64,000 nucleotides of DNA from Caprimulgus europaeus. Lineage: Eukaryota > Chordata > Aves > Caprimulgiformes > Caprimulgidae. Below are positions 1 to 12,839 of this stretch, one piece after another (the stretch's first letter is position 1; each line of letters opens with the position of its first letter). The stretch is from NCBI GenBank assembly GCA_907165065.1, contig OU015524.1, positions 29,450,795 to 29,514,794 of the forward strand. Reading direction: 5' to 3'. Both the position numbers and the translations under genes were made by a program. Under the pieces are notes generated by a model. The model searched no databases. It saw only the letters and a list, made by a program, of their open reading frames with translations, and had not been told where the DNA came from.

Positions 1-40
1 GACTAAAAAGAGAGGGAGAGGAAGAAAAATAGAGAAAGAG

Positions 41-232
41 GGAAGGAAGGAAGGAAGGAAGGAAGGAAGGAAGGAAGGAAGGAAGGAAGGAAGGAAGGAA
101 GGAAGGAAGGAAGGAAGGAAGGAAGGAAGGAAGGAAGGAAGGAAGGAAGGAAGGAAGGAAGGAAGGAAGGAAGGAAGGAAGGAAGGAAGGAAGGAAGGAA
201 GGAAGGAAGGAAGGAAGGAAGGAAGGAAGGAA
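41..232. repeat. (GGAA)n microsatellite, about 48 units
   Basis: A pure tetranucleotide array of GGAA runs for about 192 bases with no visible interruption, preceded by a purine-rich lead-in at 11-40. GGAA is the core of ETS-family binding sites, and long GGAA arrays can be bound by ETS proteins, but nothing here shows that this one is used. Such perfect length implies high slippage and polymorphism, and the assembled length may not be exact. Confidence 0.97.
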
Positions 233-899
233 GATGCGCTTGTAAAGAGCATCAGTGCAAAATTGTCAGCGCTTGCCACTGAAGACTGACAAAGATTCAA
301 TTAAATCGTAATAACAATAAAAAACTAACAAGACCAAAGCGATGGGTTCTCATTTACCTGCCCCAGGCTCTCCCTCTCTCCCCCCTCACCTTCCCCTCGC
401 CGTAGGCGCTGTGCTGCGTTTTCCCCTCGCCGGTACCTCGACCGCTACGCCCCAGCCCTGTTTGAACCCCTGCCTCCCCCGATTAAAAAAAAAAAAAAGA
501 AAATAAAAAATCAGCCTTTACAAGCGTCGACTGAGTCACTCCCGAGTCAGGATTAAGGGGCACTAACTAGGCAGCAGAAAATCGCAGCCTCCTGGGAGCG
601 ACCATCAAAACAAGCAGTAAAATAAAAGAGCTTCCCTCTCTGCTTCCCTTCCTCTCCCCGGAAAAGTCCTCCAGGTTGGCAGCCAGACACACACGCACGC
701 ACATACACGCACACAACTTCGCGGGGCTCACTCCAGAGGAGAGCACAGGCTTGTCCTGGTTTATTTAGGGGGAGATTTTTTTTTTCTTTTGGGGGGGTGC
801 TCCCCTGCCCTGCAGAGCCGCATGTCATTCTAGCAGCTAAAACAATGAATCATGTGGGATCAAGTAAGAGTGACTGGAAACGGCCGGTAGGTTTCCCAG
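233..899. other. Upstream intergenic sequence, no gene seen
   Basis: No credible coding exon is visible. The stretch has an A-rich run at 485-510, an AC/GT-rich tract at about 686-716 and a consensus AP-1 site (TGAGTCA) at 532-538. The open frame on the minus strand at 553-828 has no recognisable domain and is judged accidental. Confidence 0.6.
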
Positions 900-1290
900 C
901 CCGGAGAAGATGGCTATCGGCATCAAGGAGGGGGGGGGGGAACCCGCCTTCTACCGCCCCGAACCCCTAAGCCCCAGCGCGCGAGTGGGAAAGTGCCTGG
1001 GAAGGGGGGGGCATCGAGGCAGCGCATCCCCGGGAGCTCCCCCGCGGGACCTCCGCCTGCCCATAACAAACTTACAGGATCCGGAAAGGATTTTTCCAGC
1101 CGAGAGGGCAGCCTCTGCCCAGCCCCGTCCGCCGCCGCGCTCCTGCTGCCGCTCCCGCCTGCCGCCTGCCGCGCCCGTCCCCGCGCTGCCCCGCGCCGCT
1201 GCGCGCTGCCGGTGGCGGCCGGGACCGGCGGCTGCGCCCGCCCGGCTGCGGCTCGGCTCCCGGCGGGTCCGGGCTCGGCGTTAGCCGATC
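900..1290. promoter_or_regulatory. CpG island upstream of SIX3
   Basis: This stretch is very GC-rich with dense CpG, especially at 1100-1280. Overlapping frames stay open on both strands, as expected of GC-rich island DNA, and none shows a known domain. In mammals a long noncoding RNA (SIX3-OS1) is transcribed away from SIX3 on the opposite strand. This island could hold a comparable promoter, but that is inference only. Confidence 0.6.
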
Positions 1291-1410
1291 CCATTGACAG
1301 TTTGCAGCCAGCAGCTGCAGTCATTAAAAGCCATTTACACCCTGGCCTCCGCACACAAAGGTGGAGCGCCAACAATTATCTGTTCGCACATTTCAGGACA
1401 TGAGAGTGTG
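1291..1410. promoter_or_regulatory. Candidate conserved noncoding block
   Basis: Directly after the CpG island the sequence becomes balanced in composition and complex. It contains TGACAG (TALE homeodomain type), a CAGCTG E-box, and homeodomain-like ATTA/TAAA elements around 1322-1330. This texture is typical of vertebrate conserved elements. Conservation itself cannot be judged from one sequence. Confidence 0.3.
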
Positions 1411-1796
1411 TCCCTAACGGGCTTAGGGCAGCGCTGAATCCCCGGCCGCACTGGGCAGGCACCGGACCCACTTCCCCAGGTCTGGCTGACGACCACCGCA
1501 TCTCCGTGACTCGCGCTGGCGAGCCGCAACAACAGGCGCAAGCATTTTAGGATGCTGGCTCTGTCCTTGCAAGAGCTTCTGGCTGGCAGAGCTCCTGGGC
1601 TGGATGTCCGCGGGGGCAGGGAGGAGAGCGGGCTTCAGCAGGACCTTATACCAGCTGATGGGAACATCAGGGTTGTGGGTTTGTTTGGCTTTAAATACAC
1701 TGACACACACACTAAGGGTCGACATGCGTTGAAAAGTCCTACAGAAAGATATATTGGAAGAAAGATTTTCATAGGTTATATTTCATATGCCTGGGA

Positions 1797-2210
<414 letters not shown>

Positions 2211-3500
2211 TATATTGAAGCTTTAAAAGGTTCATTCTAACAGAGAGATGCAGCCTATAGGCGAACGACCGGTGTAAGATTGTCTGGGAGATTTATTTTT
2301 TTTTTTAAAGGCCGGTTTGGATTTTATTCTGGAAATATATTTTAAGGTAGTTTAAATTGCAGCTTGAAGAAAATGGAATAAAATATTAAGAAACTCCCGC
2401 AGGAATTCCCCGCACCCTCCTCTCTGTAATCCTTTACATAAAAGGAAAGGATTACAAAGAAAAAGATTCTCTGTGTGTGTGTGTATTAAAATCTTTGGCT
2501 AAACATATTGTTGTCCAATTAATACCTTCAAGTCGATTTGTAGAGGGGCTGAGAAGTCTCTTTCCCTGCTTAGCTGTACAACTGGAAATATGAGCCAGGG
2601 AAGGAGGGAAGGTGGGGGGGGGAGTTTTCCCCAAGTCTGTTAACACAAGTGTTTAAGCAGATCACTAAAAATTAAGAGGGCGAGTTATTTCTATTAGGAC
2701 TATGAAGCCATGTAGCACACCGATGACAGTTTAGTGGAAATCAGATGAATGTGTAATACAGCGAGGTTCTTCCAGTCCAGCAGCTCTTCCAACTGGACCT
2801 ATTCATCTGCCACTTGGAATTATTTCACGAGGAGTGCGCTGTGAAAGGATCACAACCAGTTTGGAGCGCAGCTAAAGAAACTTCTACCACCCATAGCAGT
2901 ATTATTATTATCCTTCGGATAGGGCAAGTCACGCTATGTTTTCACATTTTAATTGTAATATCTCTCTTCCCCCCCCTCCCTCCCTCCATTGATGTCTGAA
3001 AGTAGTTTGGGCTCCGAGCCTCACCCCTCGATCTCCATCGGAATGCAGAAAAGATCTTTAAAAAAGTTTTGAATTCCTCAATGATTTTTCTTCTAGAAAG
3101 GCGGCTTAGGATAATTATTTCAGCTTTATTGAGGGCAGATTAGTTGAAGTCTGGATGCTGCGTTTCAATACTCGTTGTACATGCCTTTACAATGTCGGTA
3201 TTGTTTGCTACTGTGTGTGAATCTATTCAAAATATACACTTTTTAACACCAAGCAAAGTCCTGTCTAAATATACACAGTAAGTCTGGAAAGATGTCCATG
3301 ACCCGTACAAATCTCTGTAAATCACACTTCCATAGCTACAGAAACTAAACAAAAGAGTTACCAGCTCAAGATGCTGATTAAATCTTCTTAAAAGCAACAT
3401 ACCTAATAATAAATATAGTTGCATGGTAGCAAGGTCTGGCAACAAAGCTAGGTCTTACTGAGGGAAGGACTCCAACCACTACAGAGATTTTGCCTTGCTC
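2211..3500. other. AT-rich upstream intergenic region, no gene seen
   Basis: No exon-like coding sequence was found. The region is moderately AT-rich and free of recognisable transposons, with scattered homeodomain-like TAAT/ATTA sites (for example around 2945-2960 and 3110-3145). It may hold distal SIX3 control elements, but no single element can be delimited from the sequence alone. Confidence 0.5.
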
Positions 3501-3508
3501 CTAATTTA

Positions 3509-3532
3509 GGGGGGGGATGGGGAGGGGGGGGG
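3509..3532 (+). other. G-quadruplex-prone G tract
   Basis: G runs of about eight, four and nine bases are separated by only one or two bases, on the + strand. This satisfies the usual G-quadruplex pattern when the last run is counted as two. It lies about 1.4 kb upstream of the SIX3 start codon. Confidence 0.6.
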
Positions 3533-3689
3533 AAGGAAAAAAGTAAATAAATCTGGGTTCAAACCCTCTTTTGCTCGCCTCCCTTTCCTCTTCCCCGCAC
3601 GGAAGCCGTGCAAGTTAGCTTCAGAAATCGAGGGGAAAAGGAGACGTGCGGTGTAAAGCCGCGGCGGGTTTGGGGGTGAGGACCCGCCT

Positions 3690-4030
3690 GGCAAGGTCGC
3701 CTGGCTCCGGAGAAAGGAAGGGGCGAGAGGAGGTGAGGCGGGTGGGAGGAGGAAAGCCAGAATGGAAGAAAAACAAAGTGGAGAGAGGGAAGAGAAAGGA
3801 GAGGGAAAGGGAAGGCGAGAAGGAGAGGAAGGGCGGGGGAAGCAAGGCGTGGGACGGAGAAGGCAGCGAGCGGGGCGAGGAGCCGGGGCGGGCGCAGCGG
3901 GTCCGGGCTGGGCGCCCTGCGCGGCTCTCAGCGGAGCCGCCGCGGAACTCCGCGGGCAGTGAATCCCTCCTTCCGCGAAGAGGGGCAGGGAGCGGGAGGG
4001 GGGAGGAGAGGAGAGAGAGACTCCTGGGGG
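3690..4030. repeat. Polypurine-rich and GC-rich tract
   Basis: The + strand is strongly purine-biased over about 3710-3870 (mostly G and A with few pyrimidines). A short GC-rich, CpG-containing block follows at about 3880-3960, then another GA-rich stretch. Long frames overlap here on both strands but are low-complexity (Arg/Glu/Gly/Lys or Ser/Pro) and not credible proteins. Confidence 0.7.
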
Positions 4031-4089
4031 AACCAGGACTAAACCCAGGCTGTGTGCGCCTGCTTCGGGGAGGGTCACCGGCGTGAGGA

Positions 4090-4360
4090 TGGGTCTAATG
4101 ATCTCATCTTTCCTTTCTTCCCCGGCACTATTAGTGCTCAGATAGGCAGAATGAAGTGAAACTACGTGCAAATCATGTGTAAATTGTCTCAGTTAGGAGC
4201 CCTTTATCCGAACGTGTATCCCAGCCTGGCCCATTTACTTTCCCCCCATATCTCCTTTAGCTTTAACGAGGCTCGTTAAGATCACAATAATATTCCACCC
4301 TCTAATTGCTCATCCCATTCAACAAATATGTGCACACTGCTTTTCGCATTATTTGATCCC
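4090..4360. promoter_or_regulatory. TAAT-rich candidate SIX3 upstream control block
   Basis: Between purine-rich DNA on both sides lies about 270 bases of complex AT-rich sequence. It holds homeodomain cores and related sites, including TAATGATC near 4096, ATTAG near 4130, GATAAG-like and TTAACGAGG near 4263, and TCTAATTGC near 4301. Its composition contrasts sharply with its flanks, as enhancer or proximal-promoter blocks of developmental genes often do. The function is inferred. Confidence 0.4.
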
Positions 4361-4535
4361 TTATTTAGGAGGGATGTGGAGAGGGAGGGGGGAGAGAGAG
4401 GGAGAAGGGGAAGTGCTGAGATTAGGAGTTGCAAAGATTAAGGAGAAAAAAAAAAAAAAATCAACCAGGCTTTTCCACCAACCGCCCCGCTTCCCTCCCC
4501 CCCCGCGCATTTGGGCGAAGTGGTAAAAACCTTCC

Positions 4536-4621
4536 TTACGTATTTCGTAATGATTGGCAGGGCTGACAGTGATTGGCAGGGGCTGCCATGGCAACGCCAC
4601 AACGACACTCGGGAGACCAAT
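4536..4621 (+). promoter_or_regulatory. SIX3: SIX3 promoter-proximal element cluster
   Basis: Within 86 bases there is a TTACG/CGTAA inverted repeat with a five-base spacer (4536-4550). Two identical TGATTGGCAG decamers follow (4551-4560 and 4570-4579), each carrying an inverted CCAAT core. Next comes an X-box-like palindrome, GCTGCC-AT-GGCAAC (4582-4595), and then a forward CCAAT at 4617-4621. This is a plausible NF-Y/RFX-type core promoter, about 330-410 bases before the start codon. No TATA box is evident. The start site was not determined. Confidence 0.65.
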
Positions 4622-4676
4622 AGAAAAGCGAAACAAAATGTTTCGGCGCCGCACTCACGGCGGATTTAGGGGAGAT

Positions 4677-4721
4677 ATGATGAGGCTGTTGTCATTAGGG
4701 CGATTGCTGTTGAATCACTGA
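4677..4721 (+). promoter_or_regulatory. Upstream ORF 1 in putative SIX3 leader (14 codons)
   Basis: Two consecutive ATG codons at 4677 and 4680 open a 14-codon frame ending in TGA at 4719-4721. The first ATG has a purine at -3, so initiation context is adequate. It matters only if transcription begins upstream of 4677, which the sequence does not settle. Confidence 0.4.
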
Positions 4722-4751
4722 ATCCCGACTTGGCGGCGGCGGCGCGGGGCC

Positions 4752-4870
4752 GGGTGTGTGTGAGTGCGTGAGCGTGTGTGTGTGCGTGTGTCCGTGTGCG
4801 TGTGCGTGTCGGTGCCCCCGCGCCTCTATGTGGCTGTCTGTGCGTGTGCGGGTGTGGATGCGCGCGCGGT
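4752..4870. repeat. GT/GC alternating tract in SIX3 leader
   Basis: An imperfect run of GTGTGTGCG-type alternating purine-pyrimidine sequence lies in the presumed 5' UTR, 80-200 bases before the start codon. Such sequence is prone to Z-DNA. Frames that run through it into SIX3 begin only at GTG codons, so I do not use them as protein starts. Confidence 0.75.
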
Positions 4871-4920
4871 GCGTGTGCCCTTTCCTCCCTTCTTCCTCTC
4901 GTTCTTTCTTTTCTCCTTGA
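4828..4920 (+). promoter_or_regulatory. Upstream ORF 2 in SIX3 leader (30 residues)
   Basis: An ATG at 4828 opens a 30-residue frame that stops at TGA 4918-4920, 28 bases before the SIX3 ATG and out of frame with it. The context is weak (T at -3, T at +4). It could moderate SIX3 translation by leaky scanning or reinitiation. The peptide is composition-driven and has no recognised domain. Confidence 0.5.
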
Positions 4921-4948
4921 TTTATCTCCCCCTCTCCCCGGTCATCCC

Positions 4949-8227
<3,279 letters not shown>

Positions 8228-9165
8228 TATCGGAAAACAAACAAAAAACAAACAAACAAATCCGAATCCAAACAGCCAAGCACCCTCTCCCCGACCAGAG
8301 CAAAACAAACCGAGGCAACCTAGAATCAGGACGCACACACGCATGCACGCACACACACAGCCAGAGGAAAGAAAAGGCCAAACCTGACCCAAACATAATA
8401 GCAAACAAACAGACAGGGATCAGAGAATCCACCACCACCACCGTCAGCCAACACCACCACCAAGAGATGGAGCTAAAACTTCAACAGTCACAAACGCTGG
8501 TGCTGCAGCGGGGGGGGTGGGGGGTGGGGGGGGAGGGAAATAATAATTATTATATATATAAAAAGAAAAAAAAAGAAAAAAAAAACAAAGCAAAAGTGAC
8601 AATTGTATTCTTTTTAGGACAAGCACGATTTCTCCTTTGCGCTTTTCCATGGACGCATTTCACCCACTTGCATGATGATGATGATTAAATTTGTATCTGG
8701 GAAAAAATATTCTCTATAGTAAAGGAAAACAAACTGAAACCAGACAAACAAACGCAAACTCCGATTGAATTTGTACAAAAAACAAAAACAAAAAAAATTA
8801 AAAAGGAACTCCTTGAAGAGGGAAATAACAAATGTTTATCGCCTTTTTGTTGGTCCTATTTCTCTTTCTCTCTCCCTCTCCCTTTCTCTCCGTTTTTGTT
8901 TTGGTTTTTTTTTTAAAGTCCAAGTGATGGTCCAGCCAAGATGCAATTTTCTGTTTTTTTGTTCAGCAGACAATCATTTTATTCGTAAGCACCTTTTTTT
9001 CTACACTTCTGTCACTGCCTGTGTGGGTACTGGTTATAAATGTGGAAAAAGAATAGTTATGACTGTAACAGATTTTTATTTTTATTTCAAAATTTTATAT
9101 GAATTATGTATATCTTAATGATGCGGTCATTTTCCCAGTTTGTAATATATGTGTAGAAATGCTTG
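8228..9165 (+). other. SIX3: SIX3 3' UTR (approximate end)
   Basis: The sequence after the TGA is A-rich, then AT- and T-rich, and has no coding potential. There is no AATAAA in the first kilobase. Variant signals are ATTAAA at 8684-8689 and AATATA at 9144-9149, the latter followed by T- and CT-rich sequence. I place the end near 9165 provisionally. Several frames on both strands overlap here and are not genes. Confidence 0.5.
8510..8537 (+). other. SIX3: G-quadruplex motif in SIX3 3' UTR
   Basis: Four G runs of eight, six, eight and three bases are separated by single-base loops (T, T, A) on the coding strand. This pattern predicts a very stable parallel quadruplex in RNA and DNA. An AU-rich stretch follows at once. 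Confidence 0.8.
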
Positions 9166-9322
9166 TATATGATATTTGCTCTACTCTTTCTTTCTCCCTC
9201 CCCTCTCTGTCTATCTCCCTCCCACTCTTTCTCTTCCCTTTTTATTTTCCTTGACTCGGTGTTCCTTGCACAAACTTAGCTGTCAAGATCTGACGTGCTA
9301 GGTTTTCAAAAGGGACCTCAGC

Positions 9323-9345
9323 AAAAAAAAAAAAAAAAAAAAAAA
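9323..9345. repeat. A23 homopolymer
   Basis: A run of 23 A bases lies about 160 bases beyond the presumed 3' end of SIX3. No retroposed sequence is recognised upstream of it, so it looks like a simple homopolymer rather than an LINE or pseudogene tail. Confidence 0.9.
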
Positions 9346-9549
9346 GCTTAGGGTGCAACTGTAGTTATCTTATGCAAAAGCTATTTTGAGTATTTCATAG
9401 CAGCTTTGGGGGGTCTCTTCTTAAACTCCACGTAGGACGCTTAAACTATTGTTTCCTTAACTGCGTGTTTATCTATATGTACAAACTTTCTAAATCAAAT
9501 ACAGTATTTCATTTTCTTATCTATCCAGCGATGTTGGTGTTTTTGTCCG

Positions 9550-9780
9550 GCACGGAAAAACACGCCGAACCTCTCCCGTGGTCGCCTCGCCCCGCGCCTT
9601 GCCCCGCCGGGGCCCCTCCGCTGTCGGCCCCCGCCCTCCTGGACTCTCCGGGATACCCCGCAGGGATTCTGGGGGGACGGAGCGACGCTGCGCGGAGGCT
9701 GCAGGCGGCTGCGAGGACACCGAGGCTGCAGTAGCGGCGGCGGCGAGGGGAGCGGGACACGGCCATGTCCCTCCTGGTCC
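9550..9780. promoter_or_regulatory. CpG-rich island downstream of SIX3
   Basis: A short GC- and CpG-rich block lies in otherwise AT-rich DNA about 400 bases beyond the presumed SIX3 end. Frames on both strands are accidental. This is the first of a series of islands reaching to 19.6 kb. Confidence 0.6.
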
Positions 9781-10500
9781 CCTCCTTTTCTCCCCCTTCG
9801 CCCCCCCGGTACTTTTTCTTGTGCAATCGGAGCTGAAAGGCTTCCCCTGGCCGCTTGTCTTCAGGGTCCGGTGTCTTCAGAAAGCGGTTAAGACATTTCG
9901 GGGTTTGTTTTGTAGCTTTAAATGAAAACAAAAATATAAACTCCTCTCCTTAAGCAGGCCGCAGCTCCTCCCCTCGAATCCGGAGTATATTGTAATGTGC
10001 TGAAAGAAGTCTTTATTTGCTTGACTAACAGTATTTCAGCATCTTTCTTTATTCTACTTTTTCTTTCTTTTTATTTTTTATTTTTCGTTAAAGTTTTGCT
10101 TTGCCCTGGGCAGATTATTCAGCCGTGAATTATCGAGAGGTAAATTCTAAACTTGTTTTTACTTGAAAATACGATTTTGAAACTTACCAGAGATTTAGGG
10201 AGAAAACGGGCCTGGAATTTCTTGACCATTTCCAAACTAATTTGGACTTCCGGTCTACCTTTGTGTTGCCCGAGTCCTTCCTCTCTCTTCTCCCTTTTCT
10301 AAAATTTAATTTTATTTTTATTTTTAAGTCCGAGCTAGGTTTACCAAAAGCCTTAGAAAGCGTCTAAAGATGCTTCCCCTCTCACCCCCCATCACAAGAG
10401 GCTACTTGGGGAGCCGGAGGAACCCTCTAGTGTGTGAGATGTTAGAGCAAGCCACTAATGGATAATTGTAAGGAATAAGCGGATGTGCAGACACTTTCAT
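9781..10500. other. AT-rich noncoding stretch downstream of SIX3
   Basis: No gene or transposon is recognised. It holds T-rich tracts (10040-10095 and 10300-10330) and mixed sequence in between. Confidence 0.5.
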
Positions 10501-10529
10501 ACACCTTCGGTGTCCCTGAAAAAAAGCCG

Positions 10530-10810
10530 CGTGTGTGCGCGCAGCGAGCGCTTAGGGGACGTGTCCCCCCGTGAGATCCCCGCTGTCCGGGGAAGGAAAG
10601 AGTTTCCGCACTGGGTCGCTGAGCGCCCTCGAACCGCGGAGACCCGGATGAGGGGGATTTTCTCTTCTGTTTCCCCGCGCGAGCCACCGGACCTGGACGG
10701 CCGGAGGCAGCGCCCACCCCGTCGTGGTGCGCCTCTCCCACCCCGAGGGCTTTGCTCCACGCGCGGCTGCACTGCGGGATATCCCCACGGGCAGCTCCGG
10801 CGGCATCACT
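10530..10810. promoter_or_regulatory. CpG-rich island
   Basis: GC-rich DNA with frequent CpG; four overlapping frames on both strands lack recognisable domains. Bounded by AT-richer DNA. Confidence 0.55.
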
Positions 10811-11010
10811 GCCCAGTCGCCAACATGAGTAGGAGGTTAAAAGAAAAGAACACCCGGTTGTGCGAAACTGGAATGGACGGGAAATGCTGCGGGGGGAACT
10901 CACACAATAGGGCTTCCGTGTTCTGCGTGGGTGGGAGATGGGAGTCGTATGATGGACTTAGTTCTTCCCCTCCCCCATGCGGCTTTTAGAGGGGGGAAAT
11001 ACTGCCCGAA

Positions 11011-11034
11011 GGGGGGGGGAGTGGGGGGTGGGGG
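11011..11034 (+). other. G-quadruplex-prone tract
   Basis: G runs of nine, six and five bases are separated by AGT-like short loops on the + strand, enough for a quadruplex when the first run is split. A G6 run lies just upstream at 10991-10996. Confidence 0.5.
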
Positions 11035-11654
11035 ATGAGGATAAAAAGCTCCCAAATGGTTGGCACCCTCGCACGGGTCCCACCCTTGAGCTCGAGTGGC
11101 TCCTTCTCTCCCCGCGGCAGTGAGGTAGCAGAGAGGCCTTCACGGGAAAAATTCCCGACCCCTCCAGTCACCCCGGGGGTTGGGTCGGAAGGAGATCTTC
11201 GATGTTGGTACATTGCTTTTAAGTGCAATATTTCTGCTTCTCGCTGGTAGGAGTGTCGTTCTCATCCTGCTTTATTTTTAACGGGATTTAATATCTGAAA
11301 AGATTCAGAGGGGTGTAAATTTGGGATTTGTTTTTTCTTTCTCTTTCTTCATTTTCACGTCTGGAAGCTGCAGCTAGAAGGCGTCAAGCCGGCAGCAATA
11401 ATCTACCTCAGCTGAGCCTTACACTGATAGGTTTGGATTTTTCCTCCCTCTGATTAAGCCTCCAGAAGATCGCCCCGTCTTGCTGCGGCGGTTAGGGAAG
11501 GCCAGAGCCCGCCTTTAGCCTCACCCTACCCGTACCTGGCCTCCAGCTCCAGCCTCCCTCTCCTCCAGCCTCCCAGGCAGGGCGGCCGGGGGTGGGGGAC
11601 ACGCATCCGGGGGGGCGTTGGTGCCTGAGCGGTTTCGGGGTGCTAAGGGTGCAG

Positions 11655-11960
11655 CTGATGATATGCCGTTTCAAAGCTGGGCTCCGTAATGGATAAATGA
11701 TGTTGTTTTAGGATTTGCATTAGAAACCTGAATGGCTGATTGAGGTGTAAATCTATGAAAAGCTGCGTTTAAGCCTTCTCACCCACTAAGTCCATCTGCC
11801 CCGTGAAGATAGGGCCTATCGAGCCCCACCAAACCGGGGGGCTGCCTCCTCCCTGTCCCTGGCCCCGCGTTATCGACAGCCCCTCTCCAGCATTAGTTTA
11901 TTATCCGCGCCCAGCTCGGCCGTTGATTAAGATGAAATTACTCGGAAGCTGAAGTGCGTT
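11655..11960. promoter_or_regulatory. Candidate conserved noncoding block
   Basis: Complex sequence with homeodomain-type sites (TAATGG near 11687, GCATTAG near 11717, TGATTGAGG near 11735, CATTAG near 11890, TTGATTAAG near 11922) lies between two GC-rich islands. No coding potential. The enhancer role is inferred. Confidence 0.35.
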
Positions 11961-11989
11961 TGATCAATATTTAAGCGAAACCCAGAGGA

Positions 11990-12430
11990 CGGGAGGCAGA
12001 TGGCCGGAGCCCGGCAGCACACTGCGCTGCCTCCCCGGGCCGCCCCGGAAAGCCTCTCTCCCTCCGGCTCACATCGGCCCGCACCACCGCCCCCCGCCAG
12101 CGGGCACGCACCGCCCCGCCCGTCGGAAGCCGGACCGAGCAAATTGGAGGCTGTAGTTGCCCTCCCGCTCCACCGCCCATCCATCCCCTCGCTGTGGAGC
12201 TGTTCCGCTGCCTTCATCCCCAGCGAGCTCCGCTTTGCCGTTCCGCCGGCGGGGAGGTCCGGAGACCACCGGAGTCACCTGCCTGTCCGCCTCCCTCCCC
12301 GCTTTCGCTGCCCAAGGGCCAGCCCGAGCCCTTTAGCACGTCTGGGAGTCCTTTTGTGTGCCTGCTGGGCCGTGGCTACTGCCGGCCCTCGGCGGCTGGG
12401 CGTGGGCTGCCATCACCCCTGGTTCCCTCT
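11990..12430. promoter_or_regulatory. CpG-rich island
   Basis: A dense GC/CpG stretch of about 440 bases. Open frames on both strands, the longest at 12000-12467, are Pro/Arg/Ala-rich with no domain and are judged island artefacts. Confidence 0.6.
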
Positions 12431-12699
12431 ACCCGATCGGTTACAGCTGCCTTTTCGAGGGCCTTGAATATGCTTGCCCGTTGCTCTTAATTTTTAGCAT
12501 ACCCAGATGAGGTTACTGCCCCGGCCCGAAGTGAAAAGAACCGTGGACGTTGGTGCCCTGGTATTGCTCTGATTTCCTCGGTTAGCTGAGCACAACTTTC
12601 TATTCGTGTTTATTCATGCAGTTTCTTATTGAGCTCCACATCGCACTGGCCTGGATTCCGCGTGTAGGGAGAGGATAGACAAACGTTGCCTTTTTCTAG

Positions 12700-12752
12700 A
12701 GCACACACATGCACACGGGTGTGCGGGCTGACACACGCACACACGCGCGAGT
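12700..12752. repeat. AC/GT and CG alternating tract
   Basis: Imperfect CACACA/GTGTG/CGCGCG alternating purine-pyrimidine sequence. Potentially Z-DNA forming. No gene. Confidence 0.7.
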
Positions 12753-12839
12753 CCAAAATGCAGAGGGCACCCGTGGCCTGTGGTCGCGTCACCACCCAGC
12801 AGAGCGCCCTGATACACAGAAGTTTGTCAATGGTGTAGA

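Noticed and set aside
12796-12809. Possible plus-strand CTCF site (12 of 14)
   Set aside because: One mismatch falls in the near-invariant GGC core, so binding is doubtful.
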